Assembly (NCBI GenBank): GCA_017963125.1
Contig: JAGCUA010000027.1
Coordinates: 1 to 64,000 of the forward strand
DNA: 64,000 nucleotides
Source of the DNA: a bacterium
GTDB lineage: Bacteria; UBP6; UBA1177
Direction: 5' to 3'
The notes below the pieces were generated by a model. That model did not search any database, was not told where the DNA came from, and saw nothing but the letters and a program-made list of their open reading frames with translations. A program made the position numbers and the translations under genes. Shown here in pieces: positions 1-8,837 of this stretch (position 1 is its first letter; every line of letters begins with the position of its first letter).

Positions 1-1339
1 CCTCCTCTTCTTCATCTTCGTCTATTTCATCTTCGTCTTCTTCAGGTTCCGGAGCTTTCTTCTTGCTGACCTTTTTCTTCGGAGCGGGTTCTTCTTCCTC
101 TTCCTCCTCATCTTCCTCAGCTGCAGCAGCCTCTGCCGCTTCTCTTTCAGCCTCTTCGCGCTGTCTCTTCATCTCTCTGGCTTCTTCTTCCTGCTGTCTC
201 TTGAGCTCTCTGGCTTCCTCTTCCTGCTGTCTCTTGAACTCTTCTTGAGCACGTCTTTCCTCTTCTTCGGCTTTTTCGCGCTCGAGTCTCTCTCTTTCAG
301 CCTCTTCCGCAGCAAGTCTTTCAGCCTCTTTGCGAGCCTCTTCCTCCTGTCTGCGGATCTCCTCTTCCTGTTCAGTTATCATAGACTGAAGCGAATTTGC
401 GCTCGAACATGAAGCCTCGAAACCTTTTTTGCAGGATTTGTCGTAAAAAGAGTGCATCTCTCTCAGTTTGTCGAGTTCCCTTGTCTCGCCGTAAGCCTCG
501 CTCAGATAAACGCCGATGTAGTAGCACGATTCAGCATGATCGGCATCACACGCTTTTTTGTAATAGGCCTGAGCTTCGCCGTCGGCACCTTCGACATTAT
601 CGACCATTGCGCGTGCAAGTTTGTAGCAGGCCTCTTTCGAACCGCCGTCGCATGCTTTCTCGTAGTATCCTTTTGAAAGGGGAACTTTCTCTTCTTTTTC
701 TTTCGTCGCAACGATCATGTCAGCAAGTTTTTCGCAGATATCGAGCATTCCGCCGTCACACGCTTTGCTCCAGAAAGTAACAGTCTTTTCATAACCTTCA
801 GCCTCATCGAATTTTTTCGACCAGGTCTGACCGAGATCGACGCATGTCTTCATGTCGCCCTTGTCACATGCGAGAGCAAAATATTCCTTTGCCTTTTCAA
901 CGCTTTTTGCAATCGAACCGCCCCCTTTGGCATAAATCTGACCGACACCTCTGCAAGCCTTGCCGAGACCGCGTTCACATGTTTCCTTATAAAGATTGAA
1001 CGCAGAATCAGTGTCTTTGTAAACGCCGCCTTTTCCGTTCGCCCACATATCGGCAAGAATGAAACAGGACTCGTCGAATTTGCCGTCGCACGCCTTTTTG
1101 AAGAGTTCGCGCGCCTTTTTGTTCTCTTCGCTTATACCGTCACCGTTCTGCCAAAGCACAGCCGCATTGTGGCACGCTTCGAAATGGTTTTCTTTCTCAC
1201 ACGCTTCTTCGTAGTAGCCGCGAGCCTTGACTTTGTCCGTTTCTCTCGCTGCGTTTCCCTTCTCGAAAAGAGAAACCGAACCACAGCCTGCAAAGGCGAT
1301 AAGCGCCAGCAACGTCATGCAAACAATGTTCTTTCTCAT
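1..1339 (-). CDS. Sel1-like repeat lipoprotein with charged coiled-coil tail (3' end outside window)
   Basis: The reading frame is open from an ATG at 1339 to base 1, so the C-terminus lies outside the window (446 codons visible). The N-terminus MRKNIVCMTLLALIAFAGCG is a lipoprotein signal with lipobox AFAGC. It is followed by about nine Sel1-type alpha/alpha repeats, each with a cysteine pair such as ACDGGMLDIC and ACDADHAESC. Sel1 repeats act as protein-interaction scaffolds; the paired cysteines suggest disulfides in an exported location. From about residue 330 the protein becomes an extreme Glu/Arg/Lys/Ala coiled coil with repeated RQQEEEARE units, then an acidic tail with a KKKVSKKKAPEPEED-type segment. 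An AGGAGAAAAAA ribosome site precedes the ATG. It is divergent from the FHA gene, which has a similar charged repetitive tail. Function unknown; the scaffold role is inferred. Confidence 0.85.
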   Translation of the reverse strand, partial: MRKNIVCMTLLALIAFAGCGSVSLFEKGNAARETDKVKARGYYEEACEKENHFEACHNAAVLWQNGDGISEENKKARELFKKACDGKFDESCFILADMWANGKGGVYKDTDSAFNLYKETCERGLGKACRGVGQIYAKGGGSIAKSVEKAKEYFALACDKGDMKTCVDLGQTWSKKFDEAEGYEKTVTFWSKACDGGMLDICEKLADMIVATKEKEEKVPLSKGYYEKACDGGSKEACYKLARAMVDNVEGADGEAQAYYKKACDADHAESCYYIGVYLSEAYGETRELDKLREMHSFYDKSCKKGFEASCSSANSLQSMITEQEEEIRRQEEEARKEAERLAAEEAERERLEREKAEEEERRAQEEFKRQQEEEARELKRQQEEEAREMKRQREEAEREAAEAAAAEEDEEEEEEEPAPKKKVSKKKAPEPEEDEDEIDEDEEEE

Positions 1340-1385
1340 TTTTTTCTCCTGTTTAAACATAAAAACTCCACAAAAAGAGCGCATA

Positions 1386-1413
1386 ATTTTACAGAAAGAC
1401 CGGAACAAATCAA
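1386..1413 (-). promoter_or_regulatory. Candidate promoter of the Sel1 lipoprotein gene
   Basis: Reading the minus strand, TTGATT (1413-1408) is followed after 16 bp by TAAAAT (1391-1386), about 47 bp upstream of the ATG at 1339. Matches to the sigma-70 consensus are 4/6 and 5/6. The spacer length equals that of many other promoters here. Confidence 0.5.
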
Positions 1414-1591
1414 TATTTTCGGCAAACATAAAAAAATATTGAAAAAAGTGCACAGAGGATCTGAAAAGAGAGATTCCTGAGAATATTTTCCTCATAATTC
1501 GAAAAATAGTGCGCATTATTTGACTTTTTTCTATATTTAAAGTATTTACACCGGTATTTTTTTGTTAGTTGTTCAATTTCGGGAGTAAAAA

Positions 1592-3097
1592 ATGGACGAA
1601 AACAATCAAAACAACGCAAAACCGACTATCGACAAGGAATATCTGAAAAAACTTGCCGAAAAAATCAAAGCTGAAAAAGCGAGAAAGGAAGCTCTCGGCA
1701 AAAAGGCCGAATCCGAGCCCACTCCGCCGCCTATTTCATCGATATCGTCGAAATATCTTTCGGACGATGACGAAGAGGAAATCGCTTCCGAAAAGACCGC
1801 GATCATAGATCTGTCGGCTCTTTCCGGTCACGCTGCCGATGCGAAACTTACGATCGTAGACGGCAAGGATTCAGGCAAAAACATTGAGATCACGAAAGAT
1901 GAGATCCTCGCAGGAAGAAGCCTCGACAACGATTTCGTTATCAGCGACATCTCCGTTTCGAGAAAGCACTTCAAGATCACGAAAGAAGGCAGCCGTTTCA
2001 TAATTTCCGATATGGGCAGCGGAAACGGAATCAAAGTAAACGGATCGAAAACGACTTCTGCGACTCTTTCCGACGGCGACATAATTTCAGTCGGTGCACG
2101 TCAGATAAAGTTCGAAATACTCAATCCTGACCTCAAACAGAAACCGCAGAGAACGACAAAACAAACCATGCCGACGAATTACGAGCCTGAAGATGATGAC
2201 GAACCGTCAGCAAAGAAAGGTTCTTCCCCGCTCGTTCTTGTTGCGATCATCGTCGTTCTGCTCATCGGTATAGGCGGAGTTGCATACTTTCTGCTGTTCG
2301 ACAATCAGGGATCTCAGGCAAAAACGACTGCAGTATCGGCTCCGTTCGGTGAAAACGACAAAGCTGCGATAGAAAAACTCATCGCGTCAAAAGACCTCAA
2401 GAACGCTGAAAAGAAAATCCTTGCCGCAAACGACAGGACTTCCGGCGACAATCCCTACAAATCATGGCTCAACGAGCAGATAGTCCTTATAGGCAGGGAA
2501 AAAACGAACCAGATAACTTTCGAAAACGGCAAAACAAAACTCGCACAAAAGAATCCTGAAGGCGAGGATCTTCTTAAATCGATACCGGCTTCATCGATAT
2601 TCTACAAAGATGCGCAGAACCTTCTTCTCTCCGTTCCGAAGAAAGAGGAGCCCAAAGCTGAACCGAAAAAGGCTGAGCCGAAGAAAGAAGAAGTAAAAGA
2701 AGCTCCGAAGAAAGAAGAGCCGAAAAAGGAAGAAGTAAAGGAAGCTCCGAAGAAGGAAGAACCGAAAAAGGAAGAAGTAAAGGCAGCTCCGAAGAAAGAA
2801 GAACCGAAGAAAGCTGAACCGAAAGCCGAACCTAAGAAAGAAGCTCCGAAGGCTGAGCCCAAGAAAGAGGCTCCGAAAGCCGAACCGAAGAAGGCTGAAC
2901 CGAAACCGGCTCCCGAAAAGAAGGCTAAAAAGGCTACGATGAGCGAAGAAGAAGCTAAAAAACTCTATATGGAAGCAAACGCCATGAAAGACGAAGATCC
3001 AGAAACGGCGAAGAAACTTCTTCAGAAGATCATCAATTCAGTAGATCCCGAAAGCAAGCGCTACAAAAAGGCAAAAGAACTTTTGGAAAAATTATAA
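1592..3097 (+). CDS. FHA-domain membrane protein with Lys/Glu/Ala/Pro repeat region
   Basis: 501 aa. After a charged N-terminal segment (1-80), residues 85-176 form a forkhead-associated domain with the phosphothreonine-binding signatures GRS (108-110), SRKH (123-126) and GSGNG with following N (142-150). A single hydrophobic segment at about 212-236 follows, then a tail of about 265 residues. The tail includes a long repetitive stretch of KKEEPKKEEVKEAP and AEPKKEAP units (about 350-448) and a short helical end resembling a TPR half-repeat. FHA domains read phosphothreonine on partner proteins, so a role in Ser/Thr-kinase signalling at the inner membrane is likely; no kinase lies in the window. 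The FHA part is cytoplasmic and the Lys/Pro-rich part probably periplasmic, like a TonB-type spacer. GGGAG precedes the ATG. Confidence 0.85.
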   Translation: MDENNQNNAKPTIDKEYLKKLAEKIKAEKARKEALGKKAESEPTPPPISSISSKYLSDDDEEEIASEKTAIIDLSALSGHAADAKLTIVDGKDSGKNIEITKDEILAGRSLDNDFVISDISVSRKHFKITKEGSRFIISDMGSGNGIKVNGSKTTSATLSDGDIISVGARQIKFEILNPDLKQKPQRTTKQTMPTNYEPEDDDEPSAKKGSSPLVLVAIIVVLLIGIGGVAYFLLFDNQGSQAKTTAVSAPFGENDKAAIEKLIASKDLKNAEKKILAANDRTSGDNPYKSWLNEQIVLIGREKTNQITFENGKTKLAQKNPEGEDLLKSIPASSIFYKDAQNLLLSVPKKEEPKAEPKKAEPKKEEVKEAPKKEEPKKEEVKEAPKKEEPKKEEVKAAPKKEEPKKAEPKAEPKKEAPKAEPKKEAPKAEPKKAEPKPAPEKKAKKATMSEEEAKKLYMEANAMKDEDPETAKKLLQKIINSVDPESKRYKKAKELLEKL

Positions 3098-3112
3098 TTT
3101 CAGGAGAAAGCC

Positions 3113-3523
3113 ATGAAAAAATCGCTTCTTACCGCGGTTCTGCTTTTCGTTTTCACGTTTCCTGTTTTTGGAGCGGCGGCTTTTGCCGAAGCGCTTGACA
3201 AAGACGGCAACTCGGTAACCTGGACTTTCTCGTTTGAAGACGGGAAAAATGTCACGAAAGCAAAAAACAACGCGATAAAACAACTCAAGCAGCAGGGTCA
3301 CGCAAATGTAAAAGCAGGCGCAGTAACTGCACTGAACAAAGGTTTTTTTGCTGTTCTGCAGACAGCTTACTGGGTTGAAGGCGTTCTTAAAAACAGTTTC
3401 ACTTTCGGTTTCAGCTCGAAATCGATCGACGACGCTAAAAACGAAGCTCTGAAAGAACTCAAAAAACTTAAAGGCTGGAAAGAAGATCAGGGTTACAGCG
3501 TCAACAAAACCGGCGAATTTTAA
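3113..3523 (+). CDS. Small secreted protein with internally duplicated unit
   Basis: 136 aa. A classical signal peptide (MKKSLLTAVLLFVFTFPVFG, then AAAFAEA) precedes about 112 mature residues. Two similar halves are visible: NSVTWTFSFEDGKNVTKAKN followed by NAIKQLKQQG, and NSFTFGFSSKSIDDAKNEAL followed by KELKKLKG. Each is a beta strand pair then an amphipathic helix, so the gene probably arose by duplication of a unit of about 50 residues. It begins 15 bp after the FHA gene stop with AGGAGAAAGCC before the ATG, so the two are probably co-transcribed. I do not recognise a family; a periplasmic partner of the FHA protein is only a guess from position. Confidence 0.75.
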   Translation: MKKSLLTAVLLFVFTFPVFGAAAFAEALDKDGNSVTWTFSFEDGKNVTKAKNNAIKQLKQQGHANVKAGAVTALNKGFFAVLQTAYWVEGVLKNSFTFGFSSKSIDDAKNEALKELKKLKGWKEDQGYSVNKTGEF

Positions 3524-3584
3524 TCGCGTGTCTATTGATCCTTCAAAAAAATCATAACAAATTCGACAAATCAAGGAGAAAATC

Positions 3585-4745
3585 ATGAGAAATTTCTGGC
3601 TCAATATGCCGACAGAAATATTTTTCGGCAAAGATCAGATCGAAGTTCTTTCAAAACAGCTAAAAAAAGAGAAAGTTACATCTGTTCTTCTCGCCTACGG
3701 TCACGGAAGCATCAAAAGAAGCGGCCTTTACGACAAAATCGTCTCGATCCTGAATGAAAATTCGGTCAAAATCACGGAACTTCCCGGGATCGACCCGAAT
3801 CCGAGGATCACGAGCGTCGCAAAAGGTGCGGAACTCTGCCGCGAAAACAAGGTGGATCTCATCATCGCAGCCGGTGCCGGAAGCGTGATCGACTGCTGCA
3901 AAGCGATCGCCGCAGCAAGATACTACAACGGTGATCCGTGGGATTTCTTCATCAGAAAAACGAGCGTGAAAAAGGCTCTTCCGATCTGCACGATCCTCAC
4001 TCTGGCAGCGACCGGAAGCGAAATGAACGGCGGATGCGTCCTGACCAACGAAAAAACGCAGGAAAAACTTCCGATGGGAAGCGTCAGACTTAAACCGAAA
4101 TTCAGCATTCTTGATCCGACCTACACTTTCACACTGCCGAAAAATCAGACGGTCGCGGGCATCGCAGACATCACGAGCCACGTTTTCGAGCAGTATTTCA
4201 GCTACCCCGATGCAGCTTTGCAGGACCATATGTCGGAAGCAGTGCTTAAAACCGTGATCGAAAACGCGCCTATAGTTCTTAAAGAGCCTGAGAACTACGA
4301 AGCAAGAGCAAACATCATGTGGGCTGGAACTGTTGCTTTGAACGGACTTTTAGAACTCGGAAAGGACGGAGACTGGGCAACTCACATGATAGAACACGAA
4401 CTCAGCGCGAAATACGACATAACGCACGGCGTCGGACTTGCGATCCTCACTCCGAGCTGGATGAGGCACGTTCTTGACGATAAAAACTGCTCGAAATTCG
4501 CAAAATACGGAAGAAACGTCTGGGGCATAACCGAAAAAGACGATATGAAAACTGCTCTGCAGGCTATTGAAAAAACGTCGGATTTCTTTAAATCTTTAGG
4601 ACTTCCGCAGAAACTTTCCGAAATCGGCATAGACGATTCGAAATTTGAAGAAATGGCGGCATCGGCACTGAAAAACTGTCCGATCGGAAGATTCAAACCG
4701 CTTTCAAAAGAAGATATCGTGGCAATTTACAGAATGAGCCTTTGA
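3585..4745 (+). CDS. Iron-containing alcohol dehydrogenase (butanol dehydrogenase/YqhD type)
   Basis: 386 aa, the usual length for the YqhD/BdhA branch of group III alcohol dehydrogenases, which reduce aldehydes with NAD(P)H in the cytoplasm. The nucleotide loop AGAGSVID lies at about 96-103. The metal ligands of the family are in place: Asp195 and His199 in GIADITSHVFEQ, His267 in DWATHMIEHEL and His281 in YDITHGVGL. AAGGAG stands 8 bp before the ATG. It lies 60 bp after the small secreted protein, probably in its own unit. In an anaerobe it would dispose of reducing equivalents from fermentation or detoxify aldehydes; the true substrate cannot be read from sequence. Confidence 0.93.
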   Translation: MRNFWLNMPTEIFFGKDQIEVLSKQLKKEKVTSVLLAYGHGSIKRSGLYDKIVSILNENSVKITELPGIDPNPRITSVAKGAELCRENKVDLIIAAGAGSVIDCCKAIAAARYYNGDPWDFFIRKTSVKKALPICTILTLAATGSEMNGGCVLTNEKTQEKLPMGSVRLKPKFSILDPTYTFTLPKNQTVAGIADITSHVFEQYFSYPDAALQDHMSEAVLKTVIENAPIVLKEPENYEARANIMWAGTVALNGLLELGKDGDWATHMIEHELSAKYDITHGVGLAILTPSWMRHVLDDKNCSKFAKYGRNVWGITEKDDMKTALQAIEKTSDFFKSLGLPQKLSEIGIDDSKFEEMAASALKNCPIGRFKPLSKEDIVAIYRMSL

Positions 4746-4761
4746 AAATCAGGCCGAATCC

Positions 4762-4789
4762 TTGACTAAAAAGCCGTTTTTCGCATAAT
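4762..4789 (+). promoter_or_regulatory. Candidate promoter of the EGF/amylase lipoprotein gene
   Basis: TTGACT (4762-4767), a 16-bp spacer, then CATAAT (4784-4789), with the ATG at 4817 preceded by TTGGAGG. Both hexamers match the sigma-70 consensus at 5 of 6 positions. Confidence 0.6.
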
Positions 4790-4816
4790 AATGCGTCTTT
4801 ATGTTGGAGGCTTAAA

Positions 4817-7800
4817 ATGAAAAAATTATCGTTGATTTTAGTTTGTTGTTTAATGGTTTTTGCTGTTGCATGCAGTAAATCCAAAAAATCTTCCCCGTGT
4901 GACGGCGAGACCTGCAGCGAGCACGGCGTTTGCGACGACTCGAGCGGAAGAGCGGTATGCCAGTGCGATGAAGGTTACGTTCCGAGCGGCACTCTCGAAT
5001 GCGTTCCTGTCGATCCGGACGAGGATCCCTGCGCCGGCATCGAATGCGACGAATGGGAATACTGCGAGAACGGCACATGCCACATCAAATCTGGCAGATG
5101 CGACGAGAACTCCGACTGTCAGAGCAATAAATGCAACATGGAATCTCATACATGCGAATACACCGGCCCGTGTGAAGGCATAACCTGCAACAACCACGGC
5201 GAATGCAGGGAAGGTTCGGGTTACGGCAGCGGAAGCTCATACCAGAGCGGCGGAATCTACTGCGACTGCGAAGACGGCTACAAACCTGAAAACATCGGCG
5301 AAACTCCGACATGCGTAAACGAAAACTGCTCGCTTGAATGCGGTGACAACTCATACTGCGACATTGACGGCAGCGGAAACGAATACTGCAAATGCATCGA
5401 CGGATACAACAAAGACGATGACGGCAACTGCGTCCCAGGACCTGCGCCCGAAACATGCGACCTTGACTGCGGTTTCGGAAGCTGCGTCTTCGAAGGCGAA
5501 AACAAACAATGCAACTGCCCCGAAGGCTACCTCAACGAAAACGGCGACAAAACCAAGGCGTGCGTCGAGGACAAGTGCAGAAACGTCAAGTGCGAGGAGT
5601 GGGAAGTCTGCGCACAGGCTGACGGAAGCTGCACTGTTGAATACCCGAACTGCAACGGAGACGATGACTGCCACAGCGGCGAAGTCTGCGACCTTGCGGA
5701 ACATGAATGCGTCGAAGACAAATGCGAAAGCGTAAACTGCGGAAACGGCGGCGTATGCACTGTTGAAAGCGGTAAAGCAGTCTGCAACTGCCCGCACGGT
5801 TTCTATGACAACAACACCTCATGCGTTGAAATAACATCTCAGCATCCCGGCTGGGTCGGAGTCCAGTGGCCTTTCACGATCGATAGAAATCAGGGGGACA
5901 CTGAATCCGACATGGTTTACGGCAGGATTTACGTCGAAGGAATCACCGGCTGTCCGCTTTCAAACCATCCGCAGCAAAACGGCTGGAAGGCTCAATTAGG
6001 CTACAGAAAAGGCAGCGGCAGCGCGGAATATCCGGTCATCGCAGGAAGCTGGACTTGGATCGACGCGAACTTCAACAGCGGTTACGACTGCGCTGACGGC
6101 AACCAGAACCACGAGTACATGATCCCCTTCCCGACAGACAAAGCCGGCAGCTTCATTTATATTTTCAGGTTCTCGCTTGATAACGGCGCAACATGGTGGT
6201 ACGGCGACAAAGGTATCGGTCCTGACAACAATGATCAGCCGGGACCGAGATTCATAGAATCGGCAACGAACTATCCGGGAAAGGCAAATATCGAGGCGAT
6301 TCCCGAAACTCTTCTCACCCTCGACAGCCATGAAAAAACGGCTGATTCCTACACCTTCACCCTTTCATACCACGGCGCGGCACCGATCGACTTCGGCGCA
6401 TCGGTCATCACTCTGAACGGTGTCGAAACAACGGATTACGAATATGACGAGGCAACAAAAACTTTCACCGTCTCGCAGACAGGACTTGAACCTGACAAAT
6501 ACAGCTGGCTTTTCAGACTTGTTGATGAAAACGGCGAAAAAATCGAACCGTTCTTTGTTCCGATCTGGGTCGGTGAAGGCGTTGACTACGCCGGTTTCGG
6601 CTGGCGAGATGCATTCATCTACCAGATCATGACCGACCGCTTCTTAAACGGCGACACAAGCAACGATGTAGGCAATCTTTCGGGCGTGACAATAGACCTT
6701 GAACAGTGGAAAGGCGGCGATTTCCGCGGAATAATCAAAAAAATCGACGACGGATACTTCACCGACATGGGTGTGAATGCACTTTGGATAAGCACTCCTG
6801 TTCTCAATCCTCACCACACAAGCCAGGGTGGCACGTCCTCCTCGCAGAGCAGTGTCTACTTCACAAGTTACCACGCTTACCATCCGCTTGCAACAGGATA
6901 TTCGTTCGATAACGACTACGATTTTGACAACGAAGGCGTTGATCCTGCTTTCGGAACAGTTGAAGAATTCCGCGAACTTGTCAGAAAGGCTCACAAGAAA
7001 GGGATCAGAGTCATTCCAGATTTCGTTGTAAATCACGTCTACATAGAAGCTCCGCTTTATCAGCAGCACAAAAACGACGGCTGGTTCTATCAAGAAAATT
7101 CCTGTGCTGACCAGGGCTGGGCTGACAACGTAATCAAAAACTGCTGGTTCACGCCTTACATGCCCGATTTCAACTACAACAACGCCGATGCGAGAAAAGC
7201 TGTCATCGCGCACGCACTCTGGCTGATCCAGAATTTCAACCTTGACGGTTTCCGTGCCGACGCACTGAAGCACATAGATGACATTTTCGTGAAAGAGCTC
7301 CGTTCAGCGATCAAAGCAAAAGTAGAAACGACAGTCACAAACCACGATATGCCCGACGAAGCCGAAATTTTCTACATGGTCGGTGAATCACTGGGCGGCG
7401 ACTGGGCACGTTACCACACCCGTGCAGACATGGTTCAGGGACAGGTCAACGACAAACTTTACTATGCGATCAGAGACAACATTCTTCATAACGGCAGTTA
7501 TTCGACTCTTGCCGGCAGAATAATGAATGACGCAAACGGCGACGTTACCGACACGGCGTTCCTTACTCCGAAAGCGGCTCAGGGCGGAACGGGCGGTTTC
7601 GCCGGTGCTGTAATGGGCAACTTCTTCGGCAACCACGACCAGGACAGAGCCCTGACAGAATGCAACGGCAACTACACGCTGCTCAAACACGCGCAGACTT
7701 TCCTTCTTACCGCGCCGATCAATATCCCGATGCTTTATCAGGGAGACGATATCGGTATGTACGGCAAATCGGAAAACGGTTTTGACGGCGGAAGACGCGC

Positions 7801-8122
7801 TGTAATGAAGTTCGACAACCTTTTGAACGATGAAACAAACGCTCTGCAGCATGTCAAGAGACTCGGTAAATTCAGAAAAGACCACAAGGCTTTGAGGCAC
7901 GGAACACGTTCGACATGCAGCAGCACAAACGACGCATGGGTTTATAAATTCAAATATGAAGGTAAAACCGTTATCGTCGGAATCAACAAAGGCTCGTCCG
8001 CATACACAACTACCTGCAGCGGTGAAAGCGGCTCGTTCACTTCCTACGACGGATCTTCCGTCACTGTTTCAAACGGAAGCGTAACAGTTCCCGCAAACGG
8101 CAGCTTGGTCATCGGAAATTAG
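4817..8122 (+). CDS. EGF-like/GH13 alpha-amylase family surface lipoprotein
   Basis: 1101 aa. The signal MKKLSLILVCCLMVFAVAC ends in lipobox FAVAC. Residues ~20-340 are an array of EGF-like Cys-rich modules (C.G..CSEHG.C, C.C..GY) alternating with short Cys-rich units. Residues ~342-590 look like beta-sandwich domains, one rich in Trp and possibly carbohydrate-binding. Residues ~594-1101 are a GH13 catalytic domain with all four conserved regions: DFVVNH (Asp735, His740), GFRADALKH (nucleophile Asp815), VGESLG (acid/base Glu857) and GNHDQD (Asp941). A small beta-domain ends the protein. It should cleave alpha-glucans at the cell surface. Together with the TonB-dependent receptor 0.7 kb downstream this suggests glucan capture and import. 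EGF arrays on a bacterial GH13 are unusual; they may serve adhesion or spacing. Confidence 0.93.
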   Translation: MKKLSLILVCCLMVFAVACSKSKKSSPCDGETCSEHGVCDDSSGRAVCQCDEGYVPSGTLECVPVDPDEDPCAGIECDEWEYCENGTCHIKSGRCDENSDCQSNKCNMESHTCEYTGPCEGITCNNHGECREGSGYGSGSSYQSGGIYCDCEDGYKPENIGETPTCVNENCSLECGDNSYCDIDGSGNEYCKCIDGYNKDDDGNCVPGPAPETCDLDCGFGSCVFEGENKQCNCPEGYLNENGDKTKACVEDKCRNVKCEEWEVCAQADGSCTVEYPNCNGDDDCHSGEVCDLAEHECVEDKCESVNCGNGGVCTVESGKAVCNCPHGFYDNNTSCVEITSQHPGWVGVQWPFTIDRNQGDTESDMVYGRIYVEGITGCPLSNHPQQNGWKAQLGYRKGSGSAEYPVIAGSWTWIDANFNSGYDCADGNQNHEYMIPFPTDKAGSFIYIFRFSLDNGATWWYGDKGIGPDNNDQPGPRFIESATNYPGKANIEAIPETLLTLDSHEKTADSYTFTLSYHGAAPIDFGASVITLNGVETTDYEYDEATKTFTVSQTGLEPDKYSWLFRLVDENGEKIEPFFVPIWVGEGVDYAGFGWRDAFIYQIMTDRFLNGDTSNDVGNLSGVTIDLEQWKGGDFRGIIKKIDDGYFTDMGVNALWISTPVLNPHHTSQGGTSSSQSSVYFTSYHAYHPLATGYSFDNDYDFDNEGVDPAFGTVEEFRELVRKAHKKGIRVIPDFVVNHVYIEAPLYQQHKNDGWFYQENSCADQGWADNVIKNCWFTPYMPDFNYNNADARKAVIAHALWLIQNFNLDGFRADALKHIDDIFVKELRSAIKAKVETTVTNHDMPDEAEIFYMVGESLGGDWARYHTRADMVQGQVNDKLYYAIRDNILHNGSYSTLAGRIMNDANGDVTDTAFLTPKAAQGGTGGFAGAVMGNFFGNHDQDRALTECNGNYTLLKHAQTFLLTAPINIPMLYQGDDIGMYGKSENGFDGGRRAVMKFDNLLNDETNALQHVKRLGKFRKDHKALRHGTRSTCSSTNDAWVYKFKYEGKTVIVGINKGSSAYTTTCSGESGSFTSYDGSSVTVSNGSVTVPANGSLVIGN

Positions 8123-8136
8123 TTTCTGAGGGAAAA

Positions 8137-8832
8137 ATGAAATCGAAAATTTTTGTCGCACTTGATGTCGAAACGAAAGAAAAGGCTCTTGAAATAGTCG
8201 GCGATCTGAAAGGGCTTGGCGCATGCTTCAAAATCGGAAAGCAGCTTTTCACTTCCACCGGTCCCGACCTTGTCAGAGAGATCGTCGGCATGGGTGAAGA
8301 TGTTTTTCTTGACCTCAAATACCATGACATTCCGAACACCGTCGCAAAGGCTGGTGTAGCCGCGGCGCAGCTCGGAGTCAAGATCTTTAACGTCCACGCT
8401 TCGGGCGGCAGAAAAATGATGGAAGCGGTCAGAAACGAGATGAACAAGCTCGAAAACCCGCCTCTCGTGCTTGCCGTAACGATCCTCACAAGCCTCGGAG
8501 AAGAGGATATCCGCGAAGTCGGCTTCGACAGAAGCGTTTCGGATGAGATTAGAAAACTCGCGAAACTGGCCCAGCTTTCGGGAATGGACGGCGTCGTCGC
8601 AAGTCCGCTTGAAATCGAACTTATCAGGGAAACCTGCGGAAAGGATTTCAAAATTTTGACCCCAGGGATCCGCCCCGCTTTCGCTGCCGTCAACGACCAG
8701 AAACGCATTGCGACTCCGGCGGAAGCTCTTAGAAAAGGGGCAGATTATCTCGTTATCGGCCGCCCGATCACGGCTGCAGAAAACCGCAGAGAGGCTTTCC
8801 TTAAAATTCTGGAAGAGTGCAAAAACGCTTAA
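8137..8832 (+). CDS. pyrF: Orotidine 5'-phosphate decarboxylase
   Basis: 231 aa, normal length for the short bacterial OMP decarboxylase that makes UMP in the last step of pyrimidine synthesis. The signature DLKYHDIPNTV is at about 59-69, with the catalytic Lys61 and Asp64. The phosphate-binding end has ILTPGIRP and LVIGRPI. The ATG is 14 bp after the amylase gene stop with GAGG upstream, so it is probably read from the same transcript. Its 3' end overlaps or abuts the TonB receptor gene, which may be translationally coupled to it. Confidence 0.96.
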   Translation: MKSKIFVALDVETKEKALEIVGDLKGLGACFKIGKQLFTSTGPDLVREIVGMGEDVFLDLKYHDIPNTVAKAGVAAAQLGVKIFNVHASGGRKMMEAVRNEMNKLENPPLVLAVTILTSLGEEDIREVGFDRSVSDEIRKLAKLAQLSGMDGVVASPLEIELIRETCGKDFKILTPGIRPAFAAVNDQKRIATPAEALRKGADYLVIGRPITAAENRREAFLKILEECKNA

Positions 8833-8837
8833 CCGCC

